NCBI RefSeq assembly: GCF_000720175.1
Contig: NZ_JOIX01000008.1
Span: forward strand, 62,001-126,000
Length of the DNA stretch: 64,000 bases
Origin: Streptomyces sp. NRRL S-337
Lineage (GTDB): Bacteria; Actinomycetota; Actinomycetes; Streptomycetales; Streptomycetaceae
Direction of reading: 5' to 3'
Shown: positions 42,871 through 53,160 of the stretch, piece by piece
Layout: every line of letters begins with the position of its first letter
How positions within the stretch are numbered: the first letter of the stretch is position 1
The notes under the pieces: model-generated
The model's database searches: none
What the model was told of the DNA's origin: nothing
The model's input: the letters and a program-made list of their open reading frames with translations, nothing else
Program-made: the position numbers and the translations under genes

Positions 42871-43668
42871 TCAGTAAGGCCGCGGGTAGCCGTAGCCGTA
42901 CGAGGGCGCCGGCGGCCGGGCCGGCTGCTGGGTGTAGCCGTCACGGTCGAAGAACGGCCGCGCGGCGGCCCGCATCCACATGGCGACCGGGTCGTACTCG
43001 TCGTTCATCGCGACCGTGGAGACCGGCAATCCGTCCGGAACGGCACCGATCGACTGCTGGATCATCAACCGGGCCGAATCCACCGCCTGCGGGCCGGTGT
43101 CGTACAGATCCAGACCGATCGCCAGATACGGGGCGCCGAGCGCGGGCTGCACCCAGGCGCGGCGCAACGACCGTACGGCGGGCGTGCGGTGGGCGTTCTG
43201 CGCCAGCAGCGCGTAGAACTGCGGGATGTCGATGACCGGGTCGGAGATCCGCAGCGGGCCGGCGGGCAGCCGGTCGAGCCCGCCGGCGATCCGGCGCAGG
43301 TCCAGCCAGGGAATGCCGACTCCGCCGCCGGGAGCGTGCGGATTCAGCCACAGTCCCCAGCGGTCGGGAAAGAGCGCGGCGGCGATCTCCAGGCCGCTGA
43401 CGACCTCGTGGTCGCGGTTCCAGCCGGAGGCGGCGAGTTCGGGCGCGGAGGTCACGCAGGGCGCGTAACCGAGGCCGTCGACCTCCATGTTCCCGTACTG
43501 CGCGTCGGGCGAACCGGCCCGGCCGTGCCAGAGCAGCATCCAGACCTGGCCCGCGGCGAGTGCGTGCAGCAGGGCTTCGTAGGCGTCGTAACGGCCGGGC
43601 GAGACCTGCTGCAGCAGCTGCTCCAGCTGTCCGGCCGCCGCCGGCCCCTGATGCGCACCCGCACTCAC
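42871..43668 (-). CDS. SseB-family protein
   Basis: A 265-residue soluble protein of the SseB (enhanced serine sensitivity) family. It shows LLHALAAGQVWMLLWHGRAGSPDAQYGNMEVDGLGYAPCVTS in the N-terminal domain and the SseB C-terminal pattern around LYDTGPQAVDSARLMIQQSI and MNDEYDPVAMWMRAAARPFF. A Pro/Tyr/Gly-rich tail ends the protein. The molecular function is not established. A second SseB-like gene precedes it on the same strand, 120 bases away. Confidence 0.83.
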   Translation of the reverse strand: MSAGAHQGPAAAGQLEQLLQQVSPGRYDAYEALLHALAAGQVWMLLWHGRAGSPDAQYGNMEVDGLGYAPCVTSAPELAASGWNRDHEVVSGLEIAAALFPDRWGLWLNPHAPGGGVGIPWLDLRRIAGGLDRLPAGPLRISDPVIDIPQFYALLAQNAHRTPAVRSLRRAWVQPALGAPYLAIGLDLYDTGPQAVDSARLMIQQSIGAVPDGLPVSTVAMNDEYDPVAMWMRAAARPFFDRDGYTQQPARPPAPSYGYGYPRPY

Positions 43669-43788
43669 GTGGTCCGTCCCCTCTCTCGGCAGGGCACGTG
43701 TGGGTGCGCCCGCGCGTCATCCAACCAGCTTAGGGCTTGCCGATGGTCCAGGGCCGGAAGGCCGCGGCGTCCGCAACAACGGCGAACC

Positions 43789-44592
43789 CTAGGAGTGCTC
43801 GCGCGAGTAGAAGGGCCGTACCCGCTCCAGCATCCAGTCGGCGACCGGGTCGCCCTGGGCGAGGTCGAGCATGACGAGCTGTACGGGCCAGGGCACCGGC
43901 ACCGCACCCAGGGCACGCCCCAGGCCCGCGAGCACCGCGTCGCGGGCGGATCCGTCGTGCAGCGCCTCGGGGACCGTGGCGACCTGGACACCGACGAACA
44001 GTGCGGGCGTGTCGCCTTCGACACTGGCCAGGACACGCCGGGCAGTCAGGACAATTCCGACGCCGGAGAACTCCAGTCCGGCGGCGGCCAGGAAGTCCAC
44101 CGGCTCGTCCTGCCAGTCCGGTTCGAAGAGCCGCACCCGGCCGCCGCCCGGCAGCCCGCCGGTGTCCGGTTCCTGACGTCCCGAGCGGCACAATTCGGCC
44201 ACCGCGGGCGGCGGTACCGGGACGCCGACCGTCCCGTCCGGGTTCACCACGATCCCGATCTTCGGCGGCAGCCCGCGGGCGAACTCCCGGGCCGGCGCGA
44301 CGGTGAAGGACATGTGCGAGCCGACGACCCGCAGGAACTCCTGCTCGGAGCTGTAGACCGGGACGTAGGCCAGCCCGCCGATCTCGACGGTGGGCAGGTC
44401 CAGCCCGGCGGTACCCAGGCCCGCGCCCTGCGGACCGCCGCCGTTGGGCAGCGGCACCCACACCCGGCTGCGGCCCAGGACCTCGACGATCCGGCCGCCG
44501 GCGCCGGGATGCCCGACCGAGGCGGCCAGCACCTCTTCGAGCTCGTTCGCCGGCCAGGCCAGCTGCGGTATCCCCTGCTCCGGAAAGTTCAT
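43789..44592 (-). CDS. SseB-family protein (second copy)
   Basis: A 267-residue protein related to its downstream neighbour but clearly diverged. It has VLGRSRVWVPLPNGG and FLRVVGSHMSFTVAPAREFARGLPPKIGIVVNPDG in the N-terminal SseB domain. The C-terminal part has VATVPEALHDGSARDAVLAGLGRAL and VMLDLAQGDPVADWMLERVRPFY. The ATG at 44592 follows GGGTGG; an upstream GTG adds seven residues. The pair probably arose by an old duplication. It lies about 1.3 kb from the glycine/serine genes. Confidence 0.83.
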   Translation of the reverse strand: MNFPEQGIPQLAWPANELEEVLAASVGHPGAGGRIVEVLGRSRVWVPLPNGGGPQGAGLGTAGLDLPTVEIGGLAYVPVYSSEQEFLRVVGSHMSFTVAPAREFARGLPPKIGIVVNPDGTVGVPVPPPAVAELCRSGRQEPDTGGLPGGGRVRLFEPDWQDEPVDFLAAAGLEFSGVGIVLTARRVLASVEGDTPALFVGVQVATVPEALHDGSARDAVLAGLGRALGAVPVPWPVQLVMLDLAQGDPVADWMLERVRPFYSREHS

Positions 44593-44725
44593 CTGCATCC
44601 ACCCGTGTTCCACACCGCACTCCGCGCTTTCTGGCCCATGACCCTAGACGAGAGAAAGCGGTGGCCGCGCCCGCCGGGCGGGTCGCGCTGCTGCGAGCGG
44701 CCGCGCGGGCAAAAGCAGGCGCCGG

Positions 44726-45466
44726 TCAGCGGAAGGTGAGGGTTTCCAGGGCGCTGGCCGCGCGGCGGTCCAGCAGCACGGCCGAGGCGAATCCCCGCGG
44801 CAGCCGGGCCGCCTCCGCGCCGCCGACCAGGTGGGACACCGCCCGGCGGTGCCGGGCGAAGGCGTACCCCGACACCCCGCGGCCGCGCGCCTCCTGGCCG
44901 GCCCGGGCCACCTCCGGTGTCACGTCGAGCAGGACGAGATGCAGCCCGCGGCCGCCGCGGCCGGCCGCCCGGGCGATCCAGCGGCGCACCCACACGAGCG
45001 TCCCGCAGTCGTGCACCACCACGCTGCGGCCGGAGCGCAGTGCCCTGCCGAGCGCGAGATAGTGCGCGGCGCGGACCAGTGGGCGGTACAGGCCGTAGGG
45101 CAGCCGGCGCAGTCTGCCGCGTTCGAAGCGCTCGCGGACGTCCTGGGAGTCGATCCGGTGCACCTCGGCCCCGCCGCCGTCCAGCGGTGGCACGACCCGG
45201 TGCATCAGGGTGCTCTTGCCGCTGCCGGGCAGGCCGGAGACGACCACCAGGTCACCGGGCGGGAACCGCAGCTCGGCGGCCCGGGCCCGGCCGTCGCCGC
45301 GCAGGTCCACCACCCGCGCCCCGCGCCCCGGCCGGACGACCGGGCGGGCCGGGCGCCGGGCCCGGGGTGCGGCGGCGCGGACCGTCACCGGCTCGGCGGC
45401 GCGGACCGTCACCGGCTCTTCGGGTCCGGCCCCCGATGTGGCCGCGAGTGCCGCGTCCCTGTGCAT
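44726..45466 (-). CDS. P-loop AAA/zeta-toxin-like ATP-binding protein
   Basis: A 246-residue protein. After a low-complexity, Arg/Ala-rich N-terminus with an internal duplication (EPVTVRAA twice) comes a P-loop, GDLVVVSGLPGSGKST. DSQDVRERFERG, SVVVHDCGTLVWVRRWIARAA and LLDVTPEVARAGQEARGRG follow. This arrangement resembles small P-loop kinases of the zeta-toxin/polynucleotide-kinase type; the substrate is unknown. The ATG at 45466 is preferred because GGGGAGG lies nine bases upstream, whereas the GTG at 45475 would overlap it. It diverges from the riboswitch-gcvT transcript. Confidence 0.82.
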   Translation of the reverse strand: MHRDAALAATSGAGPEEPVTVRAAEPVTVRAAAPRARRPARPVVRPGRGARVVDLRGDGRARAAELRFPPGDLVVVSGLPGSGKSTLMHRVVPPLDGGGAEVHRIDSQDVRERFERGRLRRLPYGLYRPLVRAAHYLALGRALRSGRSVVVHDCGTLVWVRRWIARAAGRGGRGLHLVLLDVTPEVARAGQEARGRGVSGYAFARHRRAVSHLVGGAEAARLPRGFASAVLLDRRAASALETLTFR

Positions 45467-45696
45467 CGTGATCACCCTCCCCGTCCGGGTTACGGTCCGG
45501 CCCGAGGCCGGTTCCCTACCCGCAGAGTGTCAAGAAAAGGTAATGACCATCAAGGTGATTGTCCGATCCGCCCACGTCGGGGACGGTGCGCCGACCGGCC
45601 CTCCTGTATTCGGCGATCCCGTGCAATGATGTGCGCGCCACGTGCACATCTCGGTTCACCCGTGCACCGCCAACTCCATACCGGCCGCTTGAATCC

Positions 45697-45900
45697 GCGC
45701 GGGAGAGTCCCCGGCCGCCACGGCGGGGCGCCGAAGGAGCAAGTCCTCCCTTGAATCTCTCAGGCCCCTATACCGCGCGGGCGAGGCAGATCTGAAAAGC
45801 GAGTCCGGCCCGGCCCACGGGGCGGCTCCACCCAAGGTGCAAACCGGGCCCGTTCGCGGGCTCCCGGTGAACCTCTCAGGTTCCGATGACAGATGGGGAG
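45697..45900 (+). ncRNA. Tandem glycine riboswitch
   Basis: Two successive glycine aptamers. The first (about 45697-45798) has GGGAGAG, GCCGAAGGAGCAA, CTCTCAGG and GGCGAGGCAGATCTGAAAAGC. The second (about 45801-45900) has GAGTCCGGCC, CACCCAAGGTGCAAA, CTCTCAGGTTCCGATGACAGATGGGGAG. Both paired core motifs and the short linker between aptamers are visible. It lies just upstream of gcvT and should switch on glycine-cleavage gene expression when glycine is high. The upstream part of the gap (45467-45696) must hold the promoter. Confidence 0.95.
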
Positions 45901-45935
45901 AACGTCTTGTCACCCCTGCCTGGGAGCCCAGAACC

Positions 45936-47063
45936 ATGACTGATGCCCCCCGCCGCACGGCGCTCGATGCCACGCATCGGGCACTCGGCGCGACCATGAC
46001 CGACTTCGCCGGCTGGGACATGCCACTGCGCTACGGCAGCGAGCGCGACGAGCACGTCGCGGTCCGCACCCGCGCCGGCCTCTTCGACCTCTCCCACATG
46101 GGCGAGATCACCGTCACCGGCCCGCAGGCCGCCGACCTCCTCGACTTCGCCCTGGTCGGGAACATCGGCGGGGTGAAGACCGGCCGCGCCCGGTACACCA
46201 TGATCTGCAACGCCGAGGGCGGCATCCTGGACGACCTGATCGTCTACCGGCTGGCCGACCAGGAGTACATGGTCGTCGCCAACGCCTCCAACGCCCAGGT
46301 CGTGCTGGACGCGCTGACCGCCCGGGGCAGCGGCTTCGACGCCGAGGTGCGCGACGACCGGGACGCCTACGCGCTGCTCGCGGTGCAGGGCCCGGAGTCC
46401 CCCGGCATCCTCAAGAAGCTGACGGACGCCGATCTGGACGGGCTGAAGTACTACGCCGGCCTGCCCGGCACGGTCGCCGGCGTCGAGGCGCTGATCGCCC
46501 GTACCGGCTACACCGGCGAGGACGGCTTCGAGCTGTTCGTCCGGCCGGCCGACGCGGTCGCCCTCTGGGAGGCGCTGACCGAGGCCGGCAAGGACGTGGG
46601 CCTGGTGCCGTGCGGGCTGTCCTGCCGGGACACCCTGCGCCTGGAGGCGGGCATGCCGCTGTACGGGCACGAGCTCACCACCGCCACCACCCCGTTCGAC
46701 GCGGGCCTGGGCCGGGTCGTGAAGTTCGAGAAGACGGCCAACAACGGCGACTTCGTCGGCCGCGCCGCGCTGGAGGTGGCCGCCGAACGCGCCGAGGCCG
46801 CCCCGCCGCGCAAGCTGGTCGGCCTGATCGCCCAGGGCCGCCGGGTCCCGCGCGCGGGCTACCCGGTCGTCTCCGCCGACGGCACGGTCATCGGCGAGGT
46901 CACCTCGGGCGCCCCCTCCCCCACGCTCGGCAAGCCGATCGCCATCGCGTACGTCGACGCGGCATACGCCACACCGGGCACCGAGGGTGTCCACGTGGAC
47001 ATCCGTGGAAGCCATGAGCCGTACGAGGTCATCGCACTGCCCTTCTACAAGCGGCAGAAGTAA
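45936..47063 (+). CDS. gcvT: Glycine cleavage system T protein (aminomethyltransferase)
   Basis: A 375-residue folate-dependent aminomethyltransferase. Diagnostic segments are [59 protein letters not shown] and [23 protein letters not shown] lies ten bases before the ATG at 45936. It transfers the methylene group from the aminomethyl-lipoyl H protein to tetrahydrofolate, releasing ammonia. The gene follows the glycine riboswitch and is cotranscribed with gcvH and probably glyA. gcvP is not in this window. Confidence 0.98.
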   Translation: MTDAPRRTALDATHRALGATMTDFAGWDMPLRYGSERDEHVAVRTRAGLFDLSHMGEITVTGPQAADLLDFALVGNIGGVKTGRARYTMICNAEGGILDDLIVYRLADQEYMVVANASNAQVVLDALTARGSGFDAEVRDDRDAYALLAVQGPESPGILKKLTDADLDGLKYYAGLPGTVAGVEALIARTGYTGEDGFELFVRPADAVALWEALTEAGKDVGLVPCGLSCRDTLRLEAGMPLYGHELTTATTPFDAGLGRVVKFEKTANNGDFVGRAALEVAAERAEAAPPRKLVGLIAQGRRVPRAGYPVVSADGTVIGEVTSGAPSPTLGKPIAIAYVDAAYATPGTEGVHVDIRGSHEPYEVIALPFYKRQK

Positions 47064-47193
47064 CGGTTCGCCCCGGCGGACCGGGCGGCGGCGCGCCACC
47101 GCGCGTCTCACTGTGCAAGACGTTCCCCCCGGACTTCGTCCGGCCAGGTGCCCCCATTCACGATCACACCCTCGCGTACAGGAGAATCGAGCC

Positions 47194-47571
47194 ATGAGCA
47201 ACCCCCAGCAGCTGCGCTACAGCAAGGAGCACGAGTGGCTGTCGGCCGCCGAGGAAGGCGTCTCGACGGTCGGCATCACGGAGCACGCGGCGAACGCCCT
47301 CGGCGACGTCGTCTACGTGCAGCTCCCTGAGGTCGGCTCCACGGTCACGGCGGGCGAGAGCTGCGGTGAGCTGGAGTCGACGAAGTCGGTCAGCGATCTC
47401 TACGCGCCCGTGCACGGCGAGATCGTGGAGATCAACGAGGACGTCGTCAGCGACCCCTCGCTGGTGAACTCCGCCCCGTTCGAGGGCGGTTGGCTGTTCA
47501 AGGTGAAGATCAGCGACGAGCCCGCCGAGCTGCTCTCGGCCGACGAGTACGCCGCGTTCATCACCGGTTGA
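47194..47571 (+). CDS. gcvH: Glycine cleavage system H protein
   Basis: A 125-residue lipoyl carrier. The lipoylation motif [14 protein letters not shown] puts the modified lysine at K64. It also has the N-terminal LRYSKEHEW and the C-terminal [18 protein letters not shown] lies 11 bases before the ATG at 47194. It shuttles the aminomethyl group from GcvP to GcvT and the electrons to lipoamide dehydrogenase. It lies 130 bases after gcvT and 56 bases before glyA. Confidence 0.98.
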   Translation: MSNPQQLRYSKEHEWLSAAEEGVSTVGITEHAANALGDVVYVQLPEVGSTVTAGESCGELESTKSVSDLYAPVHGEIVEINEDVVSDPSLVNSAPFEGGWLFKVKISDEPAELLSADEYAAFITG

Positions 47572-47627
47572 GCCATCCCGCCCGTATGGAAGTGCTCTGC
47601 GCCCTCTGACCCCTCCAGGAAAGACCC

Positions 47628-48890
47628 ATGTCGCTTCTGAACAGCTCCCTGCACGAGCTCGACCCCGACGTCGCCGCGGCCGTCGACGCCGAGCTGCACC
47701 GCCAGCAGTCCACCCTCGAAATGATCGCGTCGGAGAACTTCGCCCCCGTCGCCGTCATGGAGGCCCAGGGCTCCGTCCTCACCAACAAGTACGCCGAGGG
47801 TTACCCCGGCCGCCGCTACTACGGCGGCTGTGAGCACGTCGATGTCGTCGAGCAGATCGCCATCGACCGCATCAAGGCCCTCTTCGGCGCCCCTTACGCC
47901 AACGTCCAGCCCCACTCCGGCGCCCAGGCCAACGCCGCCGCCATGTTCGCCCTCCTCAAGCCGGGCGACACCATCCTGGGTCTCAACCTCGCCCACGGCG
48001 GGCACCTGACCCACGGCATGAAGATCAACTTCAGCGGCAAGCTCTACAACGTCGTCCCCTACCACGTCGACGAGAAGACCAACCTGGTCGACATGGACGA
48101 GGTCGAGCGCCTGGCCAAGGAGCACCGCCCCAAGCTGATCGTCGCCGGCTGGTCGGCCTACCCCCGCCAGCTCGACTTCGCCGCCTTCCGCCGCATCGCC
48201 GACGCCGTCGACGCCTACCTCATGGTCGACATGGCGCACTTCGCGGGCCTCGTGGCGGCGGGCCTGCACCCCTCCCCGGTGCCGCACGCCCACGTGGTGA
48301 CCACCACCACCCACAAGACCCTCGGCGGCCCCCGCGGCGGCGTCATCCTCTCCGCCACCCCGGAGATCTCCAAGAAGATCAACTCCGCGGTCTTCCCCGG
48401 CCAGCAGGGTGGCCCCCTGGAACACGTCATCGCGGCCAAGGCGGTCTCCTTCAAGGTCGCCGCGTCCGACGAGTTCAAGGAGCGCCAGCAGCGGACCCTG
48501 GAAGGCGCCAAGATCCTCGCCGAGCGCCTGGTCCAGGACGACGTCACCGAGCACGGCGTTTCGGTCCTGTCCGGCGGCACCGACGTCCACCTCGTCCTGG
48601 TCGACCTGCGCAACAGCCAGCTCGACGGCCAGCAGGCCGAGGACCGCCTCCACGAGGTCGGCATCACCGTCAACCGCAACGCCATCCCCAACGACCCCCG
48701 GCCCCCGATGGTGACCTCGGGTCTGCGGATCGGCACCCCGGCCCTGGCCACCCGCGGTTTCACGGCCGACGACTTCCGCGAGGTCGCCGACATCATCGCC
48801 GAGGCCCTCAAGCCCGACTACGACGCCGAGGCCCTCAAGGCCCGGGTCACCGCGCTCGCGGAGAAGTACCCGCTGTACCCGTCGCTGTGA
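47628..48890 (+). CDS. glyA: Serine hydroxymethyltransferase
   Basis: A 420-residue PLP enzyme. It shows [60 protein letters not shown] and the PLP lysine in [14 protein letters not shown]. It interconverts serine and glycine with tetrahydrofolate. Together with gcvT and gcvH, it can convert two glycines into one serine. AGGA precedes the ATG at 47628. Two hairpins follow its stop. Confidence 0.99.
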   Translation: MSLLNSSLHELDPDVAAAVDAELHRQQSTLEMIASENFAPVAVMEAQGSVLTNKYAEGYPGRRYYGGCEHVDVVEQIAIDRIKALFGAPYANVQPHSGAQANAAAMFALLKPGDTILGLNLAHGGHLTHGMKINFSGKLYNVVPYHVDEKTNLVDMDEVERLAKEHRPKLIVAGWSAYPRQLDFAAFRRIADAVDAYLMVDMAHFAGLVAAGLHPSPVPHAHVVTTTTHKTLGGPRGGVILSATPEISKKINSAVFPGQQGGPLEHVIAAKAVSFKVAASDEFKERQQRTLEGAKILAERLVQDDVTEHGVSVLSGGTDVHLVLVDLRNSQLDGQQAEDRLHEVGITVNRNAIPNDPRPPMVTSGLRIGTPALATRGFTADDFREVADIIAEALKPDYDAEALKARVTALAEKYPLYPSL

Positions 48891-48914
48891 CGCGTCTCAT
48901 GCGGTGATCCTCCG

Positions 48915-48960
48915 GTCCGCCGGCCCTCGGCGGACGCGGGCTCAACGGGCCGTGAGCCCG
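48915..48960 (+). terminator. Tandem hairpins after glyA
   Basis: GTCCGCCG/CGGCGGAC (48915-48922, 48928-48935) is followed directly by CGGGCTCA/TGAGCCCG (48937-48944, 48953-48960). Together they probably end the gcvT-gcvH-glyA transcript before the permease gene, whose start lies 186 bases further on. Confidence 0.7.
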
Positions 48961-49146
48961 GGGCCGTTGGTCCCGGGCTCGTGGTCCGCATGCCCGGATT
49001 CCCCTCCCCCTTCGTCGATGTCGCGCGCCCTCACGGCGGAACCGGTGATTCACGGTGATTCGCGCGAAATAAGGTGTCAGCGGCATACGCAGCGGCCCTT
49101 CAACGGCGAGGGGGAATTTCGACAGCAGGACGGACGACACCACCCC

Positions 49147-50829
49147 ATGGACATGAGCGCGGGCGACCGGAAGGGCCTCAGCCTCTTCGCCCTCATCATG
49201 ATCGGCATCGGCTCGATCTTCGGCTCCGGTTGGCTCTTCGGCGCCGGCGCCGCCGCGCAGGTGGCGGGCCCCGCGGCGCTGGTCGCCTGGGTGATCGGTG
49301 CCGTCTTCATCGGCATGATCGCGATGTCCTACGCAGAGGTCGGCGCGGCTTACCCGATCCCCGGCGGAATGGCCCGCTACGGCCACCTCTCGCACGGACC
49401 GGTGCTCGGCTTCCTCACCGGCTGGGCGGTGTGGATCGCGACCGCCTCGCTCATCCCGATCGAATCGATCGCCGCCACCCAGTACATGACGTCCTGGGGC
49501 TTCGGCTGGGCGAAGGGGCTGGTCGAACCGGCCGGCCACCAGCTCTCGGCGTCCGGCATGGCCGTGGCGCTGGCCCTGACCGTCGCGCTCTGGCTGACCT
49601 GCTACTGGTCGGTGCAGTTGCTGGCCCGCGCCAACACCGTGCTCACCGTGGTGAAGTTCGCCATCCCGGTGCTCGCCGTGGCGGCGCTGGCCGCCTCCGG
49701 CTTCCACACCTCGAACTTCACCGCGCAGGGCGGCTTCGCCCCGTACGGCTGGTCGGCCGTGCTCACCGCCGTCACCACCTGCGGTGTGGTCTTCGCCTTC
49801 AACGGGTTCCAGGCCGTGGTCAACCTCGGCGGCGCCGCCCGGAACCCGGGCCGGGCCATCCCGGTCGCCCTGGTCGGTGCGCTCGCCCTGGGCCTGGTGA
49901 TCTACCTGGCGCTGCAGACCGCGTACCTGGGGGCGGTGCCGCCCGAGCAGCTGGCCCGGGCCGGCGGCTGGCAGGGGGTGAACCTGGGCTCGCCGTTCGC
50001 CGACCTCGCCAAGCTGCTGATGCTGCACTGGGTGGTCACGATGCTGCAGTTCGGCGCGTTCATCTCGCCGGCCGGCTCCAACATCGCCAACGTGGCCTCG
50101 GCCGCGTACATGGTCACCAACCTGGCGGAGACCGGCTTCTTCCCGCGGAAGCTGGCGGCCGTGCACCCGCGGTACGGCACCGCCCGCCCGGCGATGTGGC
50201 TCAACCTCGGCTTCTCCGTCCTGTTGCTGCTGACCGTCGGGCGCAGCTGGCAGGCGCTGGCCGGGGTGGTCTCGGCGGCCATGGTCATCTCGTACCTGAT
50301 CGGCCCGATCGCGGTGGGGGTGCTGCGGCGGACCGCGCCGGAGCTGCCCCGTCCGTTCCGGCTGCCGGCCGCCGGCGTCCTCTGCCCGGTCACCTTCGCC
50401 TTCGCGGCCTGCGCCCTGTACTGGTCGAAGTGGCCGGACACCGGCAAGGTGACCGCGCTGACGCTGGTGTCCGTGCCGATCGCGGTGCTGGTGCTGCGCC
50501 ACAAGGCCGGGTCCCTCGGCGCGGCCCGGCTGCGGCGGCAGTTCGCCCCGGCCTGGTGGATGATCGCCTTCCTGCTCTGGCTGGCCGCGCTGTCCGCACT
50601 GGGCAGCCCGGACTTCGGCGGGCACGGCGTCATCCCCGGCGGCCTGGACATCGCCCTGGTCGCGCTCTCCGCGCCGGCCTTCTACTTCTGGGCCGTACGG
50701 GCCGGCGTCCGGGCCCGGGCGACCGGTCCGACCGGCCCGCCGGCCGCCGCGGTGGCCGGCCCGACACCCGCGGTGACCCCGACACCTCCCGTTACACCCG
50801 CCGACGGCCGCCCGACGGTTTCCGTCTGA
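49147..50829 (+). CDS. APC-superfamily amino-acid permease
   Basis: A 560-residue membrane protein with about twelve or more segments. The first helix carries the APC substrate motif [18 protein letters not shown] (about 17-34), and [23 protein letters not shown] corresponds to the conserved second and third helices. Its closest resemblance is to aspartate/other amino acid-proton symporters. A Pro/Thr-rich tail ends the protein. It lies between glyA and sdaA, so serine, glycine or a related amino acid is a plausible substrate. The ATG at 49147 is chosen; an ATG two codons later is also possible. Confidence 0.88.
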   Translation: MDMSAGDRKGLSLFALIMIGIGSIFGSGWLFGAGAAAQVAGPAALVAWVIGAVFIGMIAMSYAEVGAAYPIPGGMARYGHLSHGPVLGFLTGWAVWIATASLIPIESIAATQYMTSWGFGWAKGLVEPAGHQLSASGMAVALALTVALWLTCYWSVQLLARANTVLTVVKFAIPVLAVAALAASGFHTSNFTAQGGFAPYGWSAVLTAVTTCGVVFAFNGFQAVVNLGGAARNPGRAIPVALVGALALGLVIYLALQTAYLGAVPPEQLARAGGWQGVNLGSPFADLAKLLMLHWVVTMLQFGAFISPAGSNIANVASAAYMVTNLAETGFFPRKLAAVHPRYGTARPAMWLNLGFSVLLLLTVGRSWQALAGVVSAAMVISYLIGPIAVGVLRRTAPELPRPFRLPAAGVLCPVTFAFAACALYWSKWPDTGKVTALTLVSVPIAVLVLRHKAGSLGAARLRRQFAPAWWMIAFLLWLAALSALGSPDFGGHGVIPGGLDIALVALSAPAFYFWAVRAGVRARATGPTGPPAAAVAGPTPAVTPTPPVTPADGRPTVSV

Positions 50830-50935
50830 CGGCACCGCGCCGGGTCCGCGTTACGCTCGACATCCGGCGCAGAAACGTACCTCTTCGTCCGATAGCTCCA
50901 CCGTCCACCACGAGCAGACAAGGGAGTCCGCCCCC

Positions 50936-52321
50936 GTGGCCATCTCCGTCTTCGACCTTTTCTCCATCGGCATAGGTCCCTCCAGCTCCCACACCGTCGG
51001 CCCGATGCGCGCCGCCCGGATGTTCGCCGGCCGGCTCAAGAAGGACGGTCTGCTCGCCCGGACGGCCCGCATCCACGCCGAACTCTTCGGCTCGCTGGGC
51101 GCCACCGGCCACGGCCACGGCACCCCCAAGGCCGTCCTGCTCGGCCTGGAGGGCGACTCCCCCCGCACCGTCGACGTCGAAACCGCCGACGACCGGGTCG
51201 CGGCGATCAAGGAGTCGGGTCGGATCAGCCTGCTCGGCGCCCACGAGATCGCCTTCGACTTCGACGAGGACCTGGTCCTGCACCGCCGCAAGACCCTGCC
51301 GTACCACGCCAACGGCATGACGGTCCGGGCCCACAACGCGGACGGCACCGAGCTGCTGAGCAAGACGTACTACTCGGTGGGCGGCGGCTTCGTCGTCGAC
51401 GAGAGCGTGCTGGCCGCGGAGGGGGCGGCCGACGAGAACCCGATCGTGCCGGACGACACGGTCCTGAAGTACCCGTTCCGCACCGGCGACGAGCTGCTGC
51501 GACTGTCCCAGCAGACCGGCCTGTCCATCTCCGCCCTGATGCTGGAGAACGAAAAGGCCTGGCGCACCGAGGACGAGATCCGCGAGGGCCTGCTGGAGAT
51601 CTGGCGGGTGATGCAGGCCTGCGTGACGCGCGGCATGTCCCGTGAGGGCATCCTGCCGGGCGGCCTGAAGGTCCGCCGGCGGGCCGCCGGCTCGGCCCGC
51701 AAGCTGCGTGCCGAGGGCGATGCCACCGCCCGCGCCATGGAGTGGATCACCCTCTACGCGATGGCCGTCAACGAGGAGAACGCCGCCGGCGGCCGGGTCG
51801 TGACCGCGCCGACCAACGGCGCCGCCGGCATCATCCCGGCCGTGCTGCACTACTACATCAACTTCGTGCCCGGCGCCGACGAGGACGGTGTGGTGCGCTT
51901 CCTGCTCGCCGCCGGCGCCATCGGCATGCTCTTCAAGGAGAACGCCTCCATCTCCGGCGCCGAGGTCGGCTGCCAGGGCGAGGTCGGCTCGGCCTGCTCC
52001 ATGGCCGCCGGCGGTCTGGCCGAGGTCCTGGGCGGCTCCCCCGAGCAGGTCGAGAACGCCGCCGAGATCGGCATGGAACACAACCTCGGCCTGACCTGCG
52101 ACCCGGTCGGCGGCCTGGTCCAGATCCCGTGCATCGAGCGCAACGGCATGGCCGCCGTCAAGGCCGTCACCGCCGCCCGCATGGCGCTGCGCGGCGACGG
52201 CCGGCACCACGTCTCCCTCGACAAGGTCATCAAGACCATGAAGGACACCGGCGCCGACATGTCCGTCAAGTACAAGGAGACGGCCCGCGGCGGGCTCGCG
52301 GTGAACATCATCGAGTGCTGA
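50936..52321 (+). CDS. sdaA: L-serine ammonia-lyase (serine dehydratase), single-chain Fe-S type
   Basis: A 461-residue fusion of the beta (N-terminal) and alpha (C-terminal) parts. The N-terminus has the signature [24 protein letters not shown]. The alpha part has [38 protein letters not shown] and [23 protein letters not shown], whose cysteines bind the 4Fe-4S cluster. It converts serine to pyruvate and ammonia, completing the route from glycine through serine to central carbon. GGGAG precedes the GTG at 50936. Confidence 0.98.
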   Translation: MAISVFDLFSIGIGPSSSHTVGPMRAARMFAGRLKKDGLLARTARIHAELFGSLGATGHGHGTPKAVLLGLEGDSPRTVDVETADDRVAAIKESGRISLLGAHEIAFDFDEDLVLHRRKTLPYHANGMTVRAHNADGTELLSKTYYSVGGGFVVDESVLAAEGAADENPIVPDDTVLKYPFRTGDELLRLSQQTGLSISALMLENEKAWRTEDEIREGLLEIWRVMQACVTRGMSREGILPGGLKVRRRAAGSARKLRAEGDATARAMEWITLYAMAVNEENAAGGRVVTAPTNGAAGIIPAVLHYYINFVPGADEDGVVRFLLAAGAIGMLFKENASISGAEVGCQGEVGSACSMAAGGLAEVLGGSPEQVENAAEIGMEHNLGLTCDPVGGLVQIPCIERNGMAAVKAVTAARMALRGDGRHHVSLDKVIKTMKDTGADMSVKYKETARGGLAVNIIEC

Positions 52322-52328
52322 GGAAATA

Positions 52329-52370
52329 GGCCCTGACCAGCGCGTTTGCTTTTTCGGCGCTGTCAGGGCC
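52329..52370 (+). terminator. Terminator after sdaA
   Basis: GGCCCTGA (52329-52336) pairs with TCAGGGCC (52363-52370). Just inside, CAGCGC pairs with GCGCTG around a T-rich loop. It begins eight bases after the sdaA stop. Confidence 0.8.
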
Positions 52371-52420
52371 TTCCCTGGCGCTGTCTGCACGGAGGACCGG
52401 CCACCCATAGCGACGCCCAA

Positions 52421-52437
52421 TAACAAGAGTTTTGTTA
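52421..52437. promoter_or_regulatory. AT-rich inverted repeat upstream of the VapB-like gene
   Basis: TAACAA (52421-52426) and TTGTTA (52432-52437) are exact inverted repeats five bases apart, in DNA much richer in A/T than the surroundings. It ends ten bases before the antitoxin ATG at 52448. RHH antitoxins usually bind such palindromes over their own promoter, so this is the likely autoregulatory operator. Confidence 0.68.
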
Positions 52438-52447
52438 AATTAGGGCC

Positions 52448-52720
52448 ATGGTCACCTCCTCCGCTCCCGGCGAAGGCCCCGTCCGTCCGGTCTCCGTCTC
52501 CCTCCACGAAGGCACCATCGCCGCTCTCAAGGCACGTACCGGCAAGCGCGGCATGTCCGCCTACGTCGAAGCCCTCATCCAGCGCCAGCTGGAGCGAGAC
52601 CGGCTGCGTGAACTCATCGAAGACGCCGAAGCCGAACACGGCCCGGTGGACCAGGTAGCGGTCGAGGCCAAACGAGCCGTCCTGCGTGGCGACACGGCCG
52701 GCTCGGCGGACGCCGCGTGA
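52448..52720 (+). CDS. VapB-like ribbon-helix-helix antitoxin
   Basis: A 90-residue protein. The N-terminal half has an RHH pattern (VRPVSVSLHEGTIAALKARTGKRGMSAYVEALIQRQLERDRLREL). The acidic C-terminal tail would neutralise the toxin. Its TGA overlaps the GTG of the PIN-domain gene (GTGA), the standard arrangement of a VapBC operon. An AT-rich palindrome sits just upstream. Confidence 0.87.
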   Translation: MVTSSAPGEGPVRPVSVSLHEGTIAALKARTGKRGMSAYVEALIQRQLERDRLRELIEDAEAEHGPVDQVAVEAKRAVLRGDTAGSADAA

Positions 52721-53124
52721 GCGGGACACTCACGAGCGGAACACTCGTCCTGGACTGCGAGGGGCTCTCCAAACTCGTACGACGCTCCGCTGAACTCACC
52801 GAGTGGCTGGCTGCCGCCGAGGCCGAGGACATTCACGTGGTCACCAGCTCCGTCACGCTGGTCGAAGCCCGCGACCCCAAGGCCAACCAGACTCGCTTCG
52901 ACTACGCCGTCTCCCGTGTGAACGTCGTCCCGCCCACCGAAGCCATCGCCCGCCACGCCAGCAAGCTCCTCGCCGCAGCCGGGCTGCACGGCCACAAGTA
53001 CGCCCTCGACGCCATCGTGGCCGCGACCGCACTCGCCTCACCCGCCCCCGTGACCGTTCTGACGTCCGACCCCGAGGACCTCCGCATGCTCTGCGGCTCC
53101 GGCGCCCGCGTCGTCAAGGTCTGA
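52717..53124 (+). CDS. PIN-domain toxin (VapC-like ribonuclease)
   Basis: A 135-residue PIN protein with all four expected acidic positions: D13 (LVLDCEG), E50 (TLVEAR), D98 (YALDAIVA) and D118 (LTSDPEDL). VapC toxins cleave RNA, commonly tRNAs or the sarcin-ricin loop. The GTG start overlaps the antitoxin stop. All catalytic residues are intact, so the toxin is probably functional. Confidence 0.9.
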   Translation: MSGTLTSGTLVLDCEGLSKLVRRSAELTEWLAAAEAEDIHVVTSSVTLVEARDPKANQTRFDYAVSRVNVVPPTEAIARHASKLLAAAGLHGHKYALDAIVAATALASPAPVTVLTSDPEDLRMLCGSGARVVKV

Positions 53125-53160
53125 CTCCGCGAGGCCGCGTCCGACCTGGTTCCGGCGCGG

